Part shown: in pieces, positions 15,820-24,897 of the stretch
Numbering within the stretch: position 1 is the first letter of the stretch
Layout of the letters: each line of letters begins with the position of its first letter
Assembly (NCBI RefSeq): GCF_001552595.1
Contig: NZ_BCRM01000019.1
Location: 91,129 to 155,128 of the forward strand
DNA length: 64,000 nucleotides
Reading direction: 5' to 3'
Source: Rhodococcus erythropolis NBRC 15567
GTDB taxonomy: Bacteria; Actinomycetota; Actinomycetes; Mycobacteriales; Mycobacteriaceae
Notes under the pieces: model-generated
Told to the model about the DNA's origin: nothing
Database searches by the model: none
What the model saw: only the letters and a program-made list of their open reading frames with translations
Position numbers and translations under genes: made by a program

Positions 15820-16577
15820 CACCGATGGTCAAGGCAGACCGGGTCTGTAAGAACTTCGGCGCGCTCGAGGTTCTCAAAGGGGTCTCACTCGAAATCGATC
15901 CCGGCCAAGTTCTGTGCCTCGTCGGGCCGTCCGGGTCGGGCAAGTCGACGTTCTTGCGCTGCATCAATCACCTCGAGCAGGTCAACGCCGGCCGACTGTA
16001 CGTCGACGGCGACCTGGTGGGCTACTCGGAGAAGAACGGCAAACTGTACGAACTCCACCCGCGAGCAGCGGCCAAACAACGCCGCGACATCGGGATGGTG
16101 TTTCAGCACTTCAACCTGTTCCCGCACCGCACCGCTCTCGAGAACATCATCGAAGCGCCGACGCAGGTGAAGCGCGTCAGTAAGAAGAAGGCTGTCGAAC
16201 GAGCGAAGGACCTCCTCGATCAGGTCGGGTTGAGCGCCAAAGCCAACGCGTACCCGGCCCAGTTGTCGGGTGGTCAGCAGCAAAGAGTTGCCATCGCCCG
16301 CGCTCTCGCGATGGACCCGAAGCTCATGCTGTTCGACGAGCCGACGTCCGCGCTCGACCCCGAACTCGTCGGTGAAGTTCTCACTGTGATGAAGCAATTG
16401 GCCAAAGAAGGCATGACGATGGTGGTCGTCACCCACGAGATGGGTTTCGCCCGCGAGGTCGCAGATCAGTTGGTGTTCATGGACGGGGGAGTTGTGGTCG
16501 AGGCAGGCGAGCCCCGGGAACTCCTGGCCAATCCGCAGCACGATCGGACCAAGGCGTTCCTGTCGAAGCTGCTGTAG
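15816..16577 (+). CDS. Polar amino acid ABC transporter ATP-binding protein
   Basis: ATPase of the importer, 253 residues. Walker [10 protein letters not shown] is near residue 38, Q-loop [10 protein letters not shown], signature [15 protein letters not shown], Walker [15 protein letters not shown] and H-loop VVTHEM. A family-typical insertion ([19 protein letters not shown]) precedes the Q-loop, as in GlnQ/HisP-like proteins. ATG 15816 overlaps the permease stop (ATGA) and follows a very strong AGGAGGAGAA. The stop lies 3 nt from the convergent methyltransferase stop, with no room for a separate terminator. Confidence 0.93.
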   Translation: MTPMVKADRVCKNFGALEVLKGVSLEIDPGQVLCLVGPSGSGKSTFLRCINHLEQVNAGRLYVDGDLVGYSEKNGKLYELHPRAAAKQRRDIGMVFQHFNLFPHRTALENIIEAPTQVKRVSKKKAVERAKDLLDQVGLSAKANAYPAQLSGGQQQRVAIARALAMDPKLMLFDEPTSALDPELVGEVLTVMKQLAKEGMTMVVVTHEMGFAREVADQLVFMDGGVVVEAGEPRELLANPQHDRTKAFLSKLL

Positions 16578-16580
16578 CCG

Positions 16581-17426
16581 TCAGGGTTTGACGGCGCTGA
16601 AAATTGCAGTGCCCGGAAAGAGTTGGCCGCGCAGGGGACTCCACTGTCCCCATTCGCGATCCAACCACTCCGGCCATTCGGGCTCGATGATGTCGCGCAC
16701 CTGAAGTCCGGCCGCGACGATCTCACGAACCCGGTCGCCGATGGTGCGGTGATGCTCGACGTAGGTGGGGACTCCGTTGTCATCGACCTCGACATACGGA
16801 GTGCGGTCGAAGTACGGGAGGGTCGCGGTCAAGCCCTTCGGCCCGGGATCGTCGGGGAAGATCCATCGGATCGGATGGTTGACGGCAAAGACCCACGATC
16901 CGCCGGGACGCAGAACCCGGGCGACTTCGTTCATCACTCGCTGCGAATCGGCAACGAACGGGACGGCGCCGAACGCGGAACAGACGATGTCGAAACTCTC
17001 GTCGGCAAACGGCAGGAGTTCCGCACTTGCCTGAATCAACGGGACTGCCGGTCCGCCGGCATTCATCGCGTCCTGCCCGCGGGCGAGCATCCCCATCGAG
17101 ATGTCGAGACCGACGGCCCGAGCACCGTGTCCGGCGAGCCATCGGGCACACGGCGCCGAGCCGCAACCCACTTCCAATATGTCTTTGTCGACTATGTCGC
17201 CGAGTAAGTGGTGATCGCCCTCGTGCAGCCCTTCGGGGCACCAGACGAATTCACCTTCCGCGCTGTTCACGCCCAGAAACTCGCCGTGGGTTCGGTGGTA
17301 ATCGTCGGCGTCGGCGTCCCACCACGCACGGCTGGCACGGTCGCTGGCACTGGAATCGACACGGACCCGGCCGACACCGCTGGTGCCGAGAATGGAATTG
17401 GCGGCGGCATGGCGCTCGTCAGACAT
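16581..17426 (-). CDS. Class I SAM-dependent methyltransferase
   Basis: Methyltransferase of about 281 residues with the Rossmann motif I DILEVGCGSAPCARWLA, motif II VGLDISMGML and post-motif VARVLRPGGSWVFAV (Methyltransf_11/25 type). Trp-rich regions (SRAWWDADADDYH, EFVWCPEGL) resemble a conserved mycobacterial methyltransferase family of unknown substrate. ATG 17426 (MSDERHAA) is preferred over an in-frame start 9 nt upstream; no clear SD is seen. It stands alone between the amino acid importer and rpsA. Substrate unknown. Confidence 0.87.
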   Translation of the reverse strand: MSDERHAAANSILGTSGVGRVRVDSSASDRASRAWWDADADDYHRTHGEFLGVNSAEGEFVWCPEGLHEGDHHLLGDIVDKDILEVGCGSAPCARWLAGHGARAVGLDISMGMLARGQDAMNAGGPAVPLIQASAELLPFADESFDIVCSAFGAVPFVADSQRVMNEVARVLRPGGSWVFAVNHPIRWIFPDDPGPKGLTATLPYFDRTPYVEVDDNGVPTYVEHHRTIGDRVREIVAAGLQVRDIIEPEWPEWLDREWGQWSPLRGQLFPGTAIFSAVKP

Positions 17427-17471
17427 GAACAACACAGTAGAACGGGCGATGCGGGCGCAGGGTACCCGGGT

Positions 17472-17501
17472 TTGCCCGGCAAGATAGCCGACGCGTAGTC
17501 T
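17472..17501 (+). promoter_or_regulatory. Candidate promoter for rpsA
   Basis: TTGCCC (17472-17477), 18-nt spacer, TAGTCT (17496-17501): a reasonable SigA-type match for an actinobacterium. It sits in the 338-nt gene-free stretch 17427-17764 upstream of rpsA and would leave a leader of about 255 nt. Nothing else in the gap looks like a gene. Confidence 0.4.
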
Positions 17502-17662
17502 TACTCACGCGAGTGTCTGTCATCCGACCGATTGTCTATACGGGATCTTTACCAAGGTCTCGGAATCAGTTGGACCGAGGGAGCTCGCGGTGCGCTTCCG
17601 TGGTGTGGAATGTGATCCGGTATTCGGTTGTTCGTTATTGATGCAGCTGGGTACTTCGATCT

Positions 17663-17681
17663 AGTACTTCACAAAAGTACT
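17663..17681 (+). promoter_or_regulatory. Short hairpin and repeated GTACTT in the rpsA leader
   Basis: Perfect 7-bp hairpin AGTACTT / AAGTACT with a 5-nt loop, 84 nt upstream of the rpsA start. A third GTACTT occurs just before it (17651-17656). S1 represses its own mRNA in E. coli, so a leader element is plausible; the role here is inference. Confidence 0.4.
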
Positions 17682-17764
17682 TCCAACATTTGTACGCCAC
17701 AGATGCGCATCTCGTCCGACAAAATCCATCAACCGACCACAACTCGTCCGGAGCAATTCAACAT

Positions 17765-19252
17765 ATGCCCTCCACAACCGTCACCTCGCCGCAGGTTGCC
17801 ATTAACGACATTGGCTCCGCCGAGGACTTCCTCGCCGCCATCGATGCCACGATCAAGTACTTCAACGATGGTGACATCGTCGAAGGAACCATCGTCAAGG
17901 TCGACCGCGACGAGGTTCTGCTCGACATCGGTTACAAGACCGAAGGTGTCATCCCTTCTCGTGAGCTCTCCATCAAGCACGACGTCGACCCCAACGAGGT
18001 CGTCTCCGTGGGAGATGCGGTCGAGGCTCTCGTCCTCACCAAGGAGGACAAAGAAGGTCGACTGATCCTGTCGAAGAAGCGCGCTCAGTACGAGCGTGCC
18101 TGGGGCACCATCGAGGAGCTCAAGGAGAAGGACGAGGCCGTCAAGGGCACCGTCATCGAGGTCGTCAAGGGCGGCCTCATCCTTGACATCGGTCTTCGTG
18201 GCTTCCTCCCCGCTTCGCTCGTCGAAATGCGTCGCGTCCGCGACCTCCAGCCGTACGTCGGCAAGGAGATCGAGGCCAAGATCATCGAGCTCGACAAGAA
18301 CCGCAACAACGTGGTCCTGTCGCGCCGCGCATGGCTCGAGCAGACTCAGTCCGAGGTTCGCAGCGAATTCCTGCACCAGCTCCAGAAGGGCCAGGTCCGC
18401 AAGGGCGTCGTGTCCTCCATCGTCAACTTCGGTGCATTCGTGGACCTGGGCGGCGTAGACGGTCTGGTTCACGTTTCCGAGCTGTCTTGGAAGCACATCG
18501 ATCACCCGTCCGAGGTTGTCGAGGTCGGCACCGAGGTCACCGTCGAGGTTCTCGACGTCGACCTGGACCGCGAGCGCGTCTCCCTGTCGCTCAAGGCAAC
18601 GCAGGAAGATCCGTGGCGTCAGTTCGCCCGCACGCACGCCATCGGCCAGATCGTGCCCGGCAAGGTCACGAAGCTGGTTCCGTTCGGTGCATTCGTGCGC
18701 GTCGAAGAGGGAATCGAAGGCCTCGTTCACATCTCGGAGCTCGCTGAGCGCCACGTCGAGGTTCCGGACCAGGTTGTCGGCGTCGGCGACGATGCACTCG
18801 TCAAGGTCATCGACATCGACCTCGAGCGTCGTCGTATCTCGCTGTCGCTGAAGCAGGCCAACGAGGATTACAACGCCGAGTTCGATCCGTCCAAGTACGG
18901 CATGGCCGACTCGTACGACGAGCAGGGCAACTACATCTTCCCCGAGGGCTTCGATCCCGAGACCAACGAATGGCTCGAGGGCTTCGACAAGCAGCGCGAA
19001 GAGTGGGAGAACCGCTACGCCGAGGCTGAGCGTCGCCACAAGATGCACACCACTCAGATGGAGAAGACCGCTGCAGACGAGGCCGCTGAGGCTGCCACCG
19101 CTGCTGCCGGCTACTCCTCGGAGACGGCTGCTGCAGACGATGCCGAGGCTCCGGCTGCTGCCGGCTCCGCTCCGGCAGAGTCCGCTGGCGGATCGCTTGC
19201 CAGCGATGCGCAGCTCGCCGCACTTCGCGAGAAGCTGTCGGGCAACGCATAA
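17765..19252 (+). CDS. rpsA: 30S ribosomal protein S1
   Basis: Ribosomal protein S1, 495 residues, which captures mRNA on the 30S subunit. Four S1 (OB-fold) domains are visible at about 34-105, 122-190, 207-278 and 294-365 (repeated GxV...GAFV/FVDLGG...GLVHVSEL patterns). A disordered Ala/Glu/Ser/Pro-rich tail follows and ends with the conserved actinobacterial LASDAQLAALREKL motif. ATG 17765 follows GGAG at a spacing of 11 nt; an in-frame upstream start at 17690 gives a non-homologous leader. Position next to coaE matches Rv1630-Rv1631. Two terminator-like hairpins follow. Confidence 0.97.
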   Translation: MPSTTVTSPQVAINDIGSAEDFLAAIDATIKYFNDGDIVEGTIVKVDRDEVLLDIGYKTEGVIPSRELSIKHDVDPNEVVSVGDAVEALVLTKEDKEGRLILSKKRAQYERAWGTIEELKEKDEAVKGTVIEVVKGGLILDIGLRGFLPASLVEMRRVRDLQPYVGKEIEAKIIELDKNRNNVVLSRRAWLEQTQSEVRSEFLHQLQKGQVRKGVVSSIVNFGAFVDLGGVDGLVHVSELSWKHIDHPSEVVEVGTEVTVEVLDVDLDRERVSLSLKATQEDPWRQFARTHAIGQIVPGKVTKLVPFGAFVRVEEGIEGLVHISELAERHVEVPDQVVGVGDDALVKVIDIDLERRRISLSLKQANEDYNAEFDPSKYGMADSYDEQGNYIFPEGFDPETNEWLEGFDKQREEWENRYAEAERRHKMHTTQMEKTAADEAAEAATAAAGYSSETAAADDAEAPAAAGSAPAESAGGSLASDAQLAALREKLSGNA

Positions 19253-19287
19253 GGATTACCGCTTGATCTGATCAAGCGAGATCTTTG

Positions 19288-19325
19288 AAGAACCCCGCCC
19301 CTGCACTTGCAGGGGCGGGGTTCTT
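19288..19325. terminator. rpsA terminator
   Basis: 18-bp perfect stem, arms 19288-19305 and 19308-19325, GC-rich core with CTTTTC just after on the plus strand. A classical intrinsic terminator 35 nt behind rpsA. Confidence 0.9.
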
Positions 19326-19375
19326 TTCTCGGTCAGGTACCACTGGCGCGCGAAGAACTCAGTGAGTGAACACAG

Positions 19376-19408
19376 AAATGACCGGCACCGTAGGGTTGCC
19401 GGTCATTT
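19376..19408. terminator. Terminator facing the small minus-strand gene
   Basis: 12-bp perfect stem, arms 19376-19387 and 19397-19408, with A/T-rich edges on both sides (AAAT / ATTTTG). It ends 18 nt from the stop of the minus-strand frame 19427-19651, which supports that frame being a transcribed gene. Confidence 0.7.
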
Positions 19409-19426
19409 TGTACTTCGTGAAAAAAC

Positions 19427-19651
19427 TCAGTTTGCGGGAGCAGGCACCCAGTAGGTGGCGGTCGCTTCGGCTGTGCGCTTACGCATCGATGCGAAGCTGT
19501 GTCGGCCTTGGCTCACGAGCATCGTGAACCACGTACGACGGTGCTCTGCCAGGGCAAAAGCAACTTCGGGAAACTCTATGCAGTGCACGCCGTTCGGCAT
19601 TCCGAGGCGGTGCTGACCGTGATGGTCGCGATCTGCTCGCATGGCGTCCAC
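19427..19651 (-). CDS. Hypothetical 74-residue protein
   Basis: Unrecognised small frame between rpsA and coaE, opposite strand to both. It starts GTG 19651, with ATG 19642 as alternative. The composition is plausible for a folded small protein (FPEVAFALAEHRRTWFTML core, basic middle SMRKRTAEATATY, C-terminal WVPAPAN). Its stop is followed after 18 nt by a hairpin in the right orientation, the best evidence that it is real. The opposite-strand reading frame here is only a 5' extension of coaE with no homology. Function unknown. Confidence 0.5.
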   Translation of the reverse strand: MDAMRADRDHHGQHRLGMPNGVHCIEFPEVAFALAEHRRTWFTMLVSQGRHSFASMRKRTAEATATYWVPAPAN

Positions 19652-19801
19652 TTTCTCGAGAAGGTGCAGGTACAGGTGCGTTCGCTAGAACATAACCGCA
19701 CGGTCACCGAAATTGTGGTATTTGAGCCTCGAACGCCTCGGCGTGTTCGATCGGTAGGCGTGTCTCAATCTCTCGGGCGCGGAGATGAGAGACTGTCGAG
19801 T

Positions 19802-21016
19802 GTGTTGAGAGTAGGCCTCACTGGAGGCATCGGAGCCGGTAAGTCGACAGTGTCGAAAATCCTCAGCGAACTGGGAGCCGTCATCGTCGACGCCGACCTG
19901 ATCGCCCGAGAAGTGGTCGAGCCCGGCACTCCTGGCCTGGCCGCTCTGGTCGATGCATTCGGCGACGGGATTCTGTCCGAGGACGGCAGCCTCAACCGCC
20001 CCGCGCTGGCCTCGTTGGCGTTTGCCGACGACACGTCACGCGGAACTCTCAATGGCATCCTCCATCCACTTATCGGTGCGCGGACGATGGAGCAGATCTC
20101 GTCTGCGCCGTCGGATGCAGTGCTCGTTCAAGACATTCCGCTGTTGGTCGAGGGTTCGATGGCGCCGGCGTTCAACCTGGTCGTCATCGTCTACGTCGAC
20201 GAGGAGGAACGAGTTCGACGCTTGGTGGGCTCACGCGGTATGCCGGAATCCGACGCTCGTGCGCGCATCGCAGCGCAGGCACATGACGATCAGCGTCGTG
20301 CGGTTGCCGACGTGTGGCTCGACAACAGCGGAGAGCCGGGTTCACTCGACGACGTGGTCCGCGACCTGTGGGCGAATCGACTTGTACCTTTCGAGAAGAA
20401 CCTCCGCGAGCGCACGGTAGTACGTGCACTGCCGGAGCTGGCTCCAGCTGACCCGTCGTGGCCGGCACAGGCCGAACGAATCATCGGCCGGTTGTCGCTG
20501 GCGTCCGGTGACCGCGCGCGCCGTATCGATCACATCGGATCGACCGCAGTGCCTGGTCTCGATGCCAAGGACGTGATCGACATTCAGATCACTGTCGAGC
20601 ACCTCGGCGTTGCCGACGACCTCGCGGAAGATCTGGCCGCTGCCGGGTTCCCCCGGATCGAGCACATCGTCGCCGACGACCCGAAACCGTCGTACCTCGG
20701 TGGTGAAACCGATCCGGCGGTGTGGGCAAAGCGGATTCACGGCAGTGCCGATCCAGGGCGCCGCGCGAATATTCACATTCGGGTGGACGGTTGGCCCGGT
20801 CAGCAGTTCGCGATCCTCTTCCGCGACTGGCTTCGCGCCGATGCGTCGGCGCGTGCCGAGTATGCCGAACTCAAGGTCAAGGCAGCCGAGAGTGCCGCAG
20901 GCATCGACGACTACGCCGCTGCGATCGACGCCTACCTGGGCGTCAAGACGCCGTGGTTCGACACCGCTTTCCACCGGGCGTGGGAGTGGGCCGAGAAATC
21001 AGGCTGGTCCCTCTAA
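19802..21016 (+). CDS. coaE: Dephospho-CoA kinase fused to a GrpB/UPF0157 domain
   Basis: Last step of coenzyme A synthesis: ATP-dependent phosphorylation of dephospho-CoA at the 3'-ribose hydroxyl. The kinase domain occupies about residues 1-200, with P-loop GLTGGIGAGKST at the very start and DADLIAREVVEPG. Residues 225-400 are a GrpB/UPF0157 domain (nucleotidyltransferase-like fold, RIDHIGSTAVPGL). The 404-residue fusion matches mycobacterial CoaE (about 407). GTG 19802 (MLRVGLTGG) aligns with the M. tuberculosis start; TTG 19805 is possible. No clear SD. The role of the GrpB part is not established. Confidence 0.93.
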   Translation: MLRVGLTGGIGAGKSTVSKILSELGAVIVDADLIAREVVEPGTPGLAALVDAFGDGILSEDGSLNRPALASLAFADDTSRGTLNGILHPLIGARTMEQISSAPSDAVLVQDIPLLVEGSMAPAFNLVVIVYVDEEERVRRLVGSRGMPESDARARIAAQAHDDQRRAVADVWLDNSGEPGSLDDVVRDLWANRLVPFEKNLRERTVVRALPELAPADPSWPAQAERIIGRLSLASGDRARRIDHIGSTAVPGLDAKDVIDIQITVEHLGVADDLAEDLAAAGFPRIEHIVADDPKPSYLGGETDPAVWAKRIHGSADPGRRANIHIRVDGWPGQQFAILFRDWLRADASARAEYAELKVKAAESAAGIDDYAAAIDAYLGVKTPWFDTAFHRAWEWAEKSGWSL

Positions 21017-21020
21017 CTGC

Positions 21021-21539
21021 TCAGCGCCACGTGACCGGCATGCCCACCGAGGTGAGCCAGGCGTCGAGATCGTGACCGTGGGCGGCGATGCCGTCGATAG
21101 CGCGGGCCGCGTTCAGCATCGCGCGCTCTGACGTCTTCGGGTCGAGAATCCCGGCGGTGTTCGCCTCGAGCAATTCGTCGACGTCGAGCAATTCGACGCT
21201 GCGTCCGGTCTGCACGATCAGGTCGAGGTAGTGGTCCTCGGATGTCCAGACCTGCTCACCGCGGGTGAAGTCGCCGATGTCGACATAGAAATCCCAGTCT
21301 CGGACATGTTCCGGGGTGAAGTGCAGGATCGACGCCCGAATTCCGAGTTCGGGAATGATCCAGGACTCCAGGTAGTGAAACCGGGGATGGTCGGCGTGGC
21401 GCGCCATGTACAGCCCCCACGGTTCTTCGCGGTAGTGCTCGACCGGGCGAACGAAACCCTTGGGATCGACGTTGGTGCGAGCTGCGATGTCGAAGGTTTC
21501 GACCTTCGGCCGGTGAATGTGGGGACGTTCCTCGCTCAT
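21021..21539 (-). CDS. DUF402 domain protein (Rv1632c-like)
   Basis: 172-residue DUF402 protein. The family fold is shared with nucleoside-diphosphate phosphohydrolases/RNase-like proteins; landmarks are WGLYMAR, SWIIPELGI..., DWDFYVDIGDF and the acidic DHYLDLIVQ segment that binds metal in characterised members. Activity here is not demonstrated by sequence. Position between coaE and uvrB matches Rv1632c. ATG 21539 starts MSEERPHIHRPK. It converges on coaE with only 4 nt between stops and diverges from uvrB over 86 nt. Confidence 0.85.
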   Translation of the reverse strand: MSEERPHIHRPKVETFDIAARTNVDPKGFVRPVEHYREEPWGLYMARHADHPRFHYLESWIIPELGIRASILHFTPEHVRDWDFYVDIGDFTRGEQVWTSEDHYLDLIVQTGRSVELLDVDELLEANTAGILDPKTSERAMLNAARAIDGIAAHGHDLDAWLTSVGMPVTWR

Positions 21540-21625
21540 GGTCGAAGAACCTACCGCCGAACTGCATTTTCGGCTGAACGCGGACGAGCAGGCATTGTGT
21601 CGGTGGGTGCGCCTACCCTGGTTTC

Positions 21626-23788
21626 ATGGCGTTTGCTTCCGAACATCCCGTGGTCGCGCATTCCGAGTTTCGGCCGGTTGGTGACATCGAGCGCTCAGAC
21701 GCGCGCTTCGAGGTCGTCAGCCCGTACGAACCGGCAGGCGATCAGCCGGCAGCTATCGCCGAGCTTGAAAAACGGATCAATGAGGGAGAGAAGGACGTTG
21801 TCCTCCTCGGTGCGACCGGTACCGGTAAGTCCGCGACAACAGCGTGGTTGATCGAAAAGCTGCAGCGCCCGGCTTTGGTGATGGCTCCGAACAAGACCTT
21901 GGCGGCTCAGCTCGCGAACGAGCTTCGGGAAATGCTTCCCAACAACGCGGTCGAGTACTTCGTCTCGTACTACGACTACTACCAACCCGAGGCGTACATC
22001 GCCCAGACGGACACTTACATCGAGAAGGATTCGTCGGTCAATGACGACGTCGAGCGGCTTCGCCACTCGGCAACGTCCAGCCTTCTGTCACGACGGGATG
22101 TGGTCGTGGTGGCCTCGGTGTCGTGCATCTACGGCCTCGGTACACCGCAGTCGTATCTCGATCGCTCGATTCAGCTCGACGTCGGTGTCGAGGTACCGCG
22201 CGACGCGTTCCTCCGTCTGCTCGTCGACGTTCAGTACAACCGCAACGACATGGCGTTCACGCGAGGTTCGTTCCGCGTGCGCGGCGACACGGTCGAGATC
22301 ATTCCTTCCTACGAAGAGCTGGCGGTCCGCATCGAATTCTTCGGTGACGAGATCGAGGCGCTGTACTACCTACATCCACTGACCGGGGACATCGTTCGCC
22401 AGGTCGACACGGTTCGCATCTTCCCGGCGACGCACTACGTCGCCGGTCCTGAACGCATGGAGCGTGCAGCCAAGGACATCGAGGCGGAACTGGAAGAGCG
22501 GCTCGCGGAACTCGAGGGCAAGGGCAAGCTTCTCGAAGCTCAGCGTCTGCGCATGCGAACGCAGTACGACCTAGAGATGATCAAGCAGGTCGGATTCTGC
22601 TCCGGCATCGAGAACTACTCGCGCCACATCGACGGCCGTGGCCCCGGAACTGCCCCCGCAACTTTGATCGACTATTTCCCCGAAGATTTCCTGCTGGTCA
22701 TCGACGAGTCACACGTGACCGTTCCGCAGATCGGCGCCATGTACGAGGGCGATATGTCGCGCAAGCGCAACCTGGTCGAATTCGGATTCCGGCTACCGTC
22801 GGCAACCGATAACCGCCCTCTGACTTGGGAAGAATTCAGTAAGCGGATCGGTCAGACCGTCTACCTGTCGGCGACACCCGGTAAGTACGAGTTGGGTCAG
22901 TCCGGCGGTGAGTTCGTCGAGCAGGTGATTCGCCCGACCGGATTGATCGATCCCGAGGTCATCGTCAAACCCACCAAGGGGCAGATCGACGATCTCGTTC
23001 ACGAGATCCGTGAGCGTGCCGAACGTGACGAGCGTGTGCTGGTCACGACGTTGACCAAGAAGATGTCGGAAGACCTGACCGACTACCTTCTCGAACTCGG
23101 AATTCGCGTCCGGTATCTGCACTCGGATATCGATACACTCCGGCGAGTCGAGCTGCTCCGGCAGCTCCGCCTGGGCGAGTACGACGTGTTGGTCGGCATC
23201 AACCTCCTGCGTGAGGGACTCGACCTCCCCGAGGTGTCGCTGGTCGCGATCCTCGATGCCGACAAGGAAGGCTTCCTCCGTAGCTCCACCAGCCTCATTC
23301 AGACGATCGGTCGAGCGGCTCGAAATGTTTCCGGTCAAGTGCACATGTATGCGGACAAGATCACCGCATCCATGGCGCAGGCCATCGAGGAAACCGAGCG
23401 GCGGCGCGAGAAGCAGGTCGCCTACAACGAGAAGATGGGCGTCGACCCACAACCTCTACGCAAGAAGATCGCGGACATTCTCGATCAGGTGTACGAGGAG
23501 GCAGAGGACACTGCGGCGTCCGTGGACGTCGGTGGTTCGGGTCGCAATGCGACGCGTGGTCGGCGTGCGCAGGGTGAGGCCGGTCGTGCGGTCAGTGCCG
23601 GTGTGTACGAGGGGCGCGACACCAAATCGATGCCTCGGGCCGAATTGGCAGATCTGGTCAAGGAACTCACCGATCAGATGATGAACGCTGCACGCGACCT
23701 TCAGTTCGAGTTGGCTGGGCGATTGCGAGACGAAATCTCGGATTTGAAGAAGGAGCTCCGAGGGATGGACGCCGCGGGTCTCAAGTAG
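21626..23788 (+). CDS. uvrB: Excinuclease ABC subunit UvrB
   Basis: Damage-verifying helicase-like subunit of nucleotide excision repair. 720 residues. Walker A GATGTGKS near residue 55; the beta-hairpin that clamps [23 protein letters not shown] near 110-130; helicase motifs II (VIDESH) and VI (QTIGRAARN); and a C-terminal UVR motif ([20 protein letters not shown]) for UvrC binding. A Gly/Arg-rich insertion (about 640-665) separates helicase and UVR parts. ATG 21626 aligns with mycobacterial UvrB starts. I see no canonical actinobacterial LexA box in the 86-nt upstream gap. Confidence 0.98.
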   Translation: MAFASEHPVVAHSEFRPVGDIERSDARFEVVSPYEPAGDQPAAIAELEKRINEGEKDVVLLGATGTGKSATTAWLIEKLQRPALVMAPNKTLAAQLANELREMLPNNAVEYFVSYYDYYQPEAYIAQTDTYIEKDSSVNDDVERLRHSATSSLLSRRDVVVVASVSCIYGLGTPQSYLDRSIQLDVGVEVPRDAFLRLLVDVQYNRNDMAFTRGSFRVRGDTVEIIPSYEELAVRIEFFGDEIEALYYLHPLTGDIVRQVDTVRIFPATHYVAGPERMERAAKDIEAELEERLAELEGKGKLLEAQRLRMRTQYDLEMIKQVGFCSGIENYSRHIDGRGPGTAPATLIDYFPEDFLLVIDESHVTVPQIGAMYEGDMSRKRNLVEFGFRLPSATDNRPLTWEEFSKRIGQTVYLSATPGKYELGQSGGEFVEQVIRPTGLIDPEVIVKPTKGQIDDLVHEIRERAERDERVLVTTLTKKMSEDLTDYLLELGIRVRYLHSDIDTLRRVELLRQLRLGEYDVLVGINLLREGLDLPEVSLVAILDADKEGFLRSSTSLIQTIGRAARNVSGQVHMYADKITASMAQAIEETERRREKQVAYNEKMGVDPQPLRKKIADILDQVYEEAEDTAASVDVGGSGRNATRGRRAQGEAGRAVSAGVYEGRDTKSMPRAELADLVKELTDQMMNAARDLQFELAGRLRDEISDLKKELRGMDAAGLK

Positions 23789-23833
23789 GTCGCCTCGCGT
23801 GGGTTCGTGCTCTCGACCGCTACGGTTTCAGGT

Positions 23834-24709
23834 ATGGATGCACAGACTGCAGGCAAGACCGCGCGGACGCTCGAACTTCTCCACTCGTTGGCGTACTTCG
23901 TCCCGGAGACGGAGAAGGAGCTTGTCGGCGTCGGGTTGGAGCCCGGCCGAATGGTGTACTTCGCGGGGCGATCAGCACCGCTCGGCGCTCCACCCGCGAC
24001 TGTCGTCACGGCCACCTTCTTCAACTTCAATCCCGAACTGATCGCCAGCGTCATCCCACGTGCCTGGGAATTGGCAAGGCCCACAGAGGTTGTCGCCGCG
24101 CGGTATCGGGCAATCGACGCGGCGTACGTCCGCCTGTTCGGTGCGGACGTGACAGGATCGGCGGACATGGCCGAGGCCGCCGAACTCGTGTCGATCGCGG
24201 CTCAGAACATCCCCGGAGTGGACGGCCGCCCCCTGTATGCGGGTTGGGCGTCGCTCGACTGGCCGACCGAACCGCACCTGCGTTTCTGGCACGCGCTGAC
24301 ACTGCTGCGTGAGTATCGCGGCGACGGCCACATTGCGGCTCTTCAGACCGCGGGATTGAACGGCCTGGACGCGTTGATCACGCACACCGCGACGGGAATC
24401 GGATTTCAGCGCAAGTTCGCGCAGACTCGCCGCGGATGGTCGCAGGAACAGTGGGACGAGGCCGTCGAGAGTTTGAAGGACCGCGAACTGCTGGATCGTT
24501 CGTCCGGTGCACTGACCGAGGACGGGCAGGAACTGCGTGACGTCGTCGAAGACCTGACGGACGACCTCGCTTTGGCTCCGTGGGATGCGCTGGGTGAGGA
24601 GGGTGCCAAGCGGTTGCTGGAATTGGCGATGCCGTGGCGTACCGCCCTGGTCGAGCAGGAAGTTTTTCCGGCGGCGCTGTTCGGGCCCCGCTTCGGCAAA
24701 CTTCGCTGA
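23834..24709 (+). CDS. SCO6745-family protein
   Basis: About 291 residues, matching an actinobacterial family of unknown function (SCO6745 type, winged-helix-like C-terminal half). Visible pattern: N-terminal helices LELLHSLAYFVPE, the segment GRMVYFAGRSAPLG, and the central ...PLYAGWASLDWPTEPHLRFWHALTLLREYRGDGH... region typical of the family (quoted in part), followed by a helical region (RRGWSQEQWDEAVESL) that resembles a DNA-binding wing. ATG 23834 is preferred to an in-frame start at 23807. It follows uvrB closely but with no overlap. Confidence 0.8.
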   Translation: MDAQTAGKTARTLELLHSLAYFVPETEKELVGVGLEPGRMVYFAGRSAPLGAPPATVVTATFFNFNPELIASVIPRAWELARPTEVVAARYRAIDAAYVRLFGADVTGSADMAEAAELVSIAAQNIPGVDGRPLYAGWASLDWPTEPHLRFWHALTLLREYRGDGHIAALQTAGLNGLDALITHTATGIGFQRKFAQTRRGWSQEQWDEAVESLKDRELLDRSSGALTEDGQELRDVVEDLTDDLALAPWDALGEEGAKRLLELAMPWRTALVEQEVFPAALFGPRFGKLR

Positions 24710-24897
24710 GTGGTCACCGCCGGACAAATGTGTCTGTGACGAAGAATCACATTCACTGTGGGCTTGTGGCGTGTACTGCAAATAACACTATCCGCGGCAC
24801 AATCCCGCTAATGTCAGCGCAGCGGTTGTCGAGCGGGCGCAACAGCGTTGCGCTCGGTGCCGGCCGTACCGTCCGTCCCGTAACCATGGAGGAATGA

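Noticed and set aside
19727..19762. LexA-like TCGAAC ... GTTCGA upstream of coaE
   Set aside because: The half-sites are 10 nt apart where the actinobacterial LexA box needs 4, and coaE is not a damage-response gene.
21540..21625. LexA box expected before uvrB
   Set aside because: No TCGAAC-N4-GTTCGA-like sequence is present in the gap.
24735..24751. CRP-like palindrome TGTGA-N7-TCACA upstream of the stress protein gene
   Set aside because: Spacing is 7 where CRP sites have 6, so the two half-sites are out of phase with the consensus.
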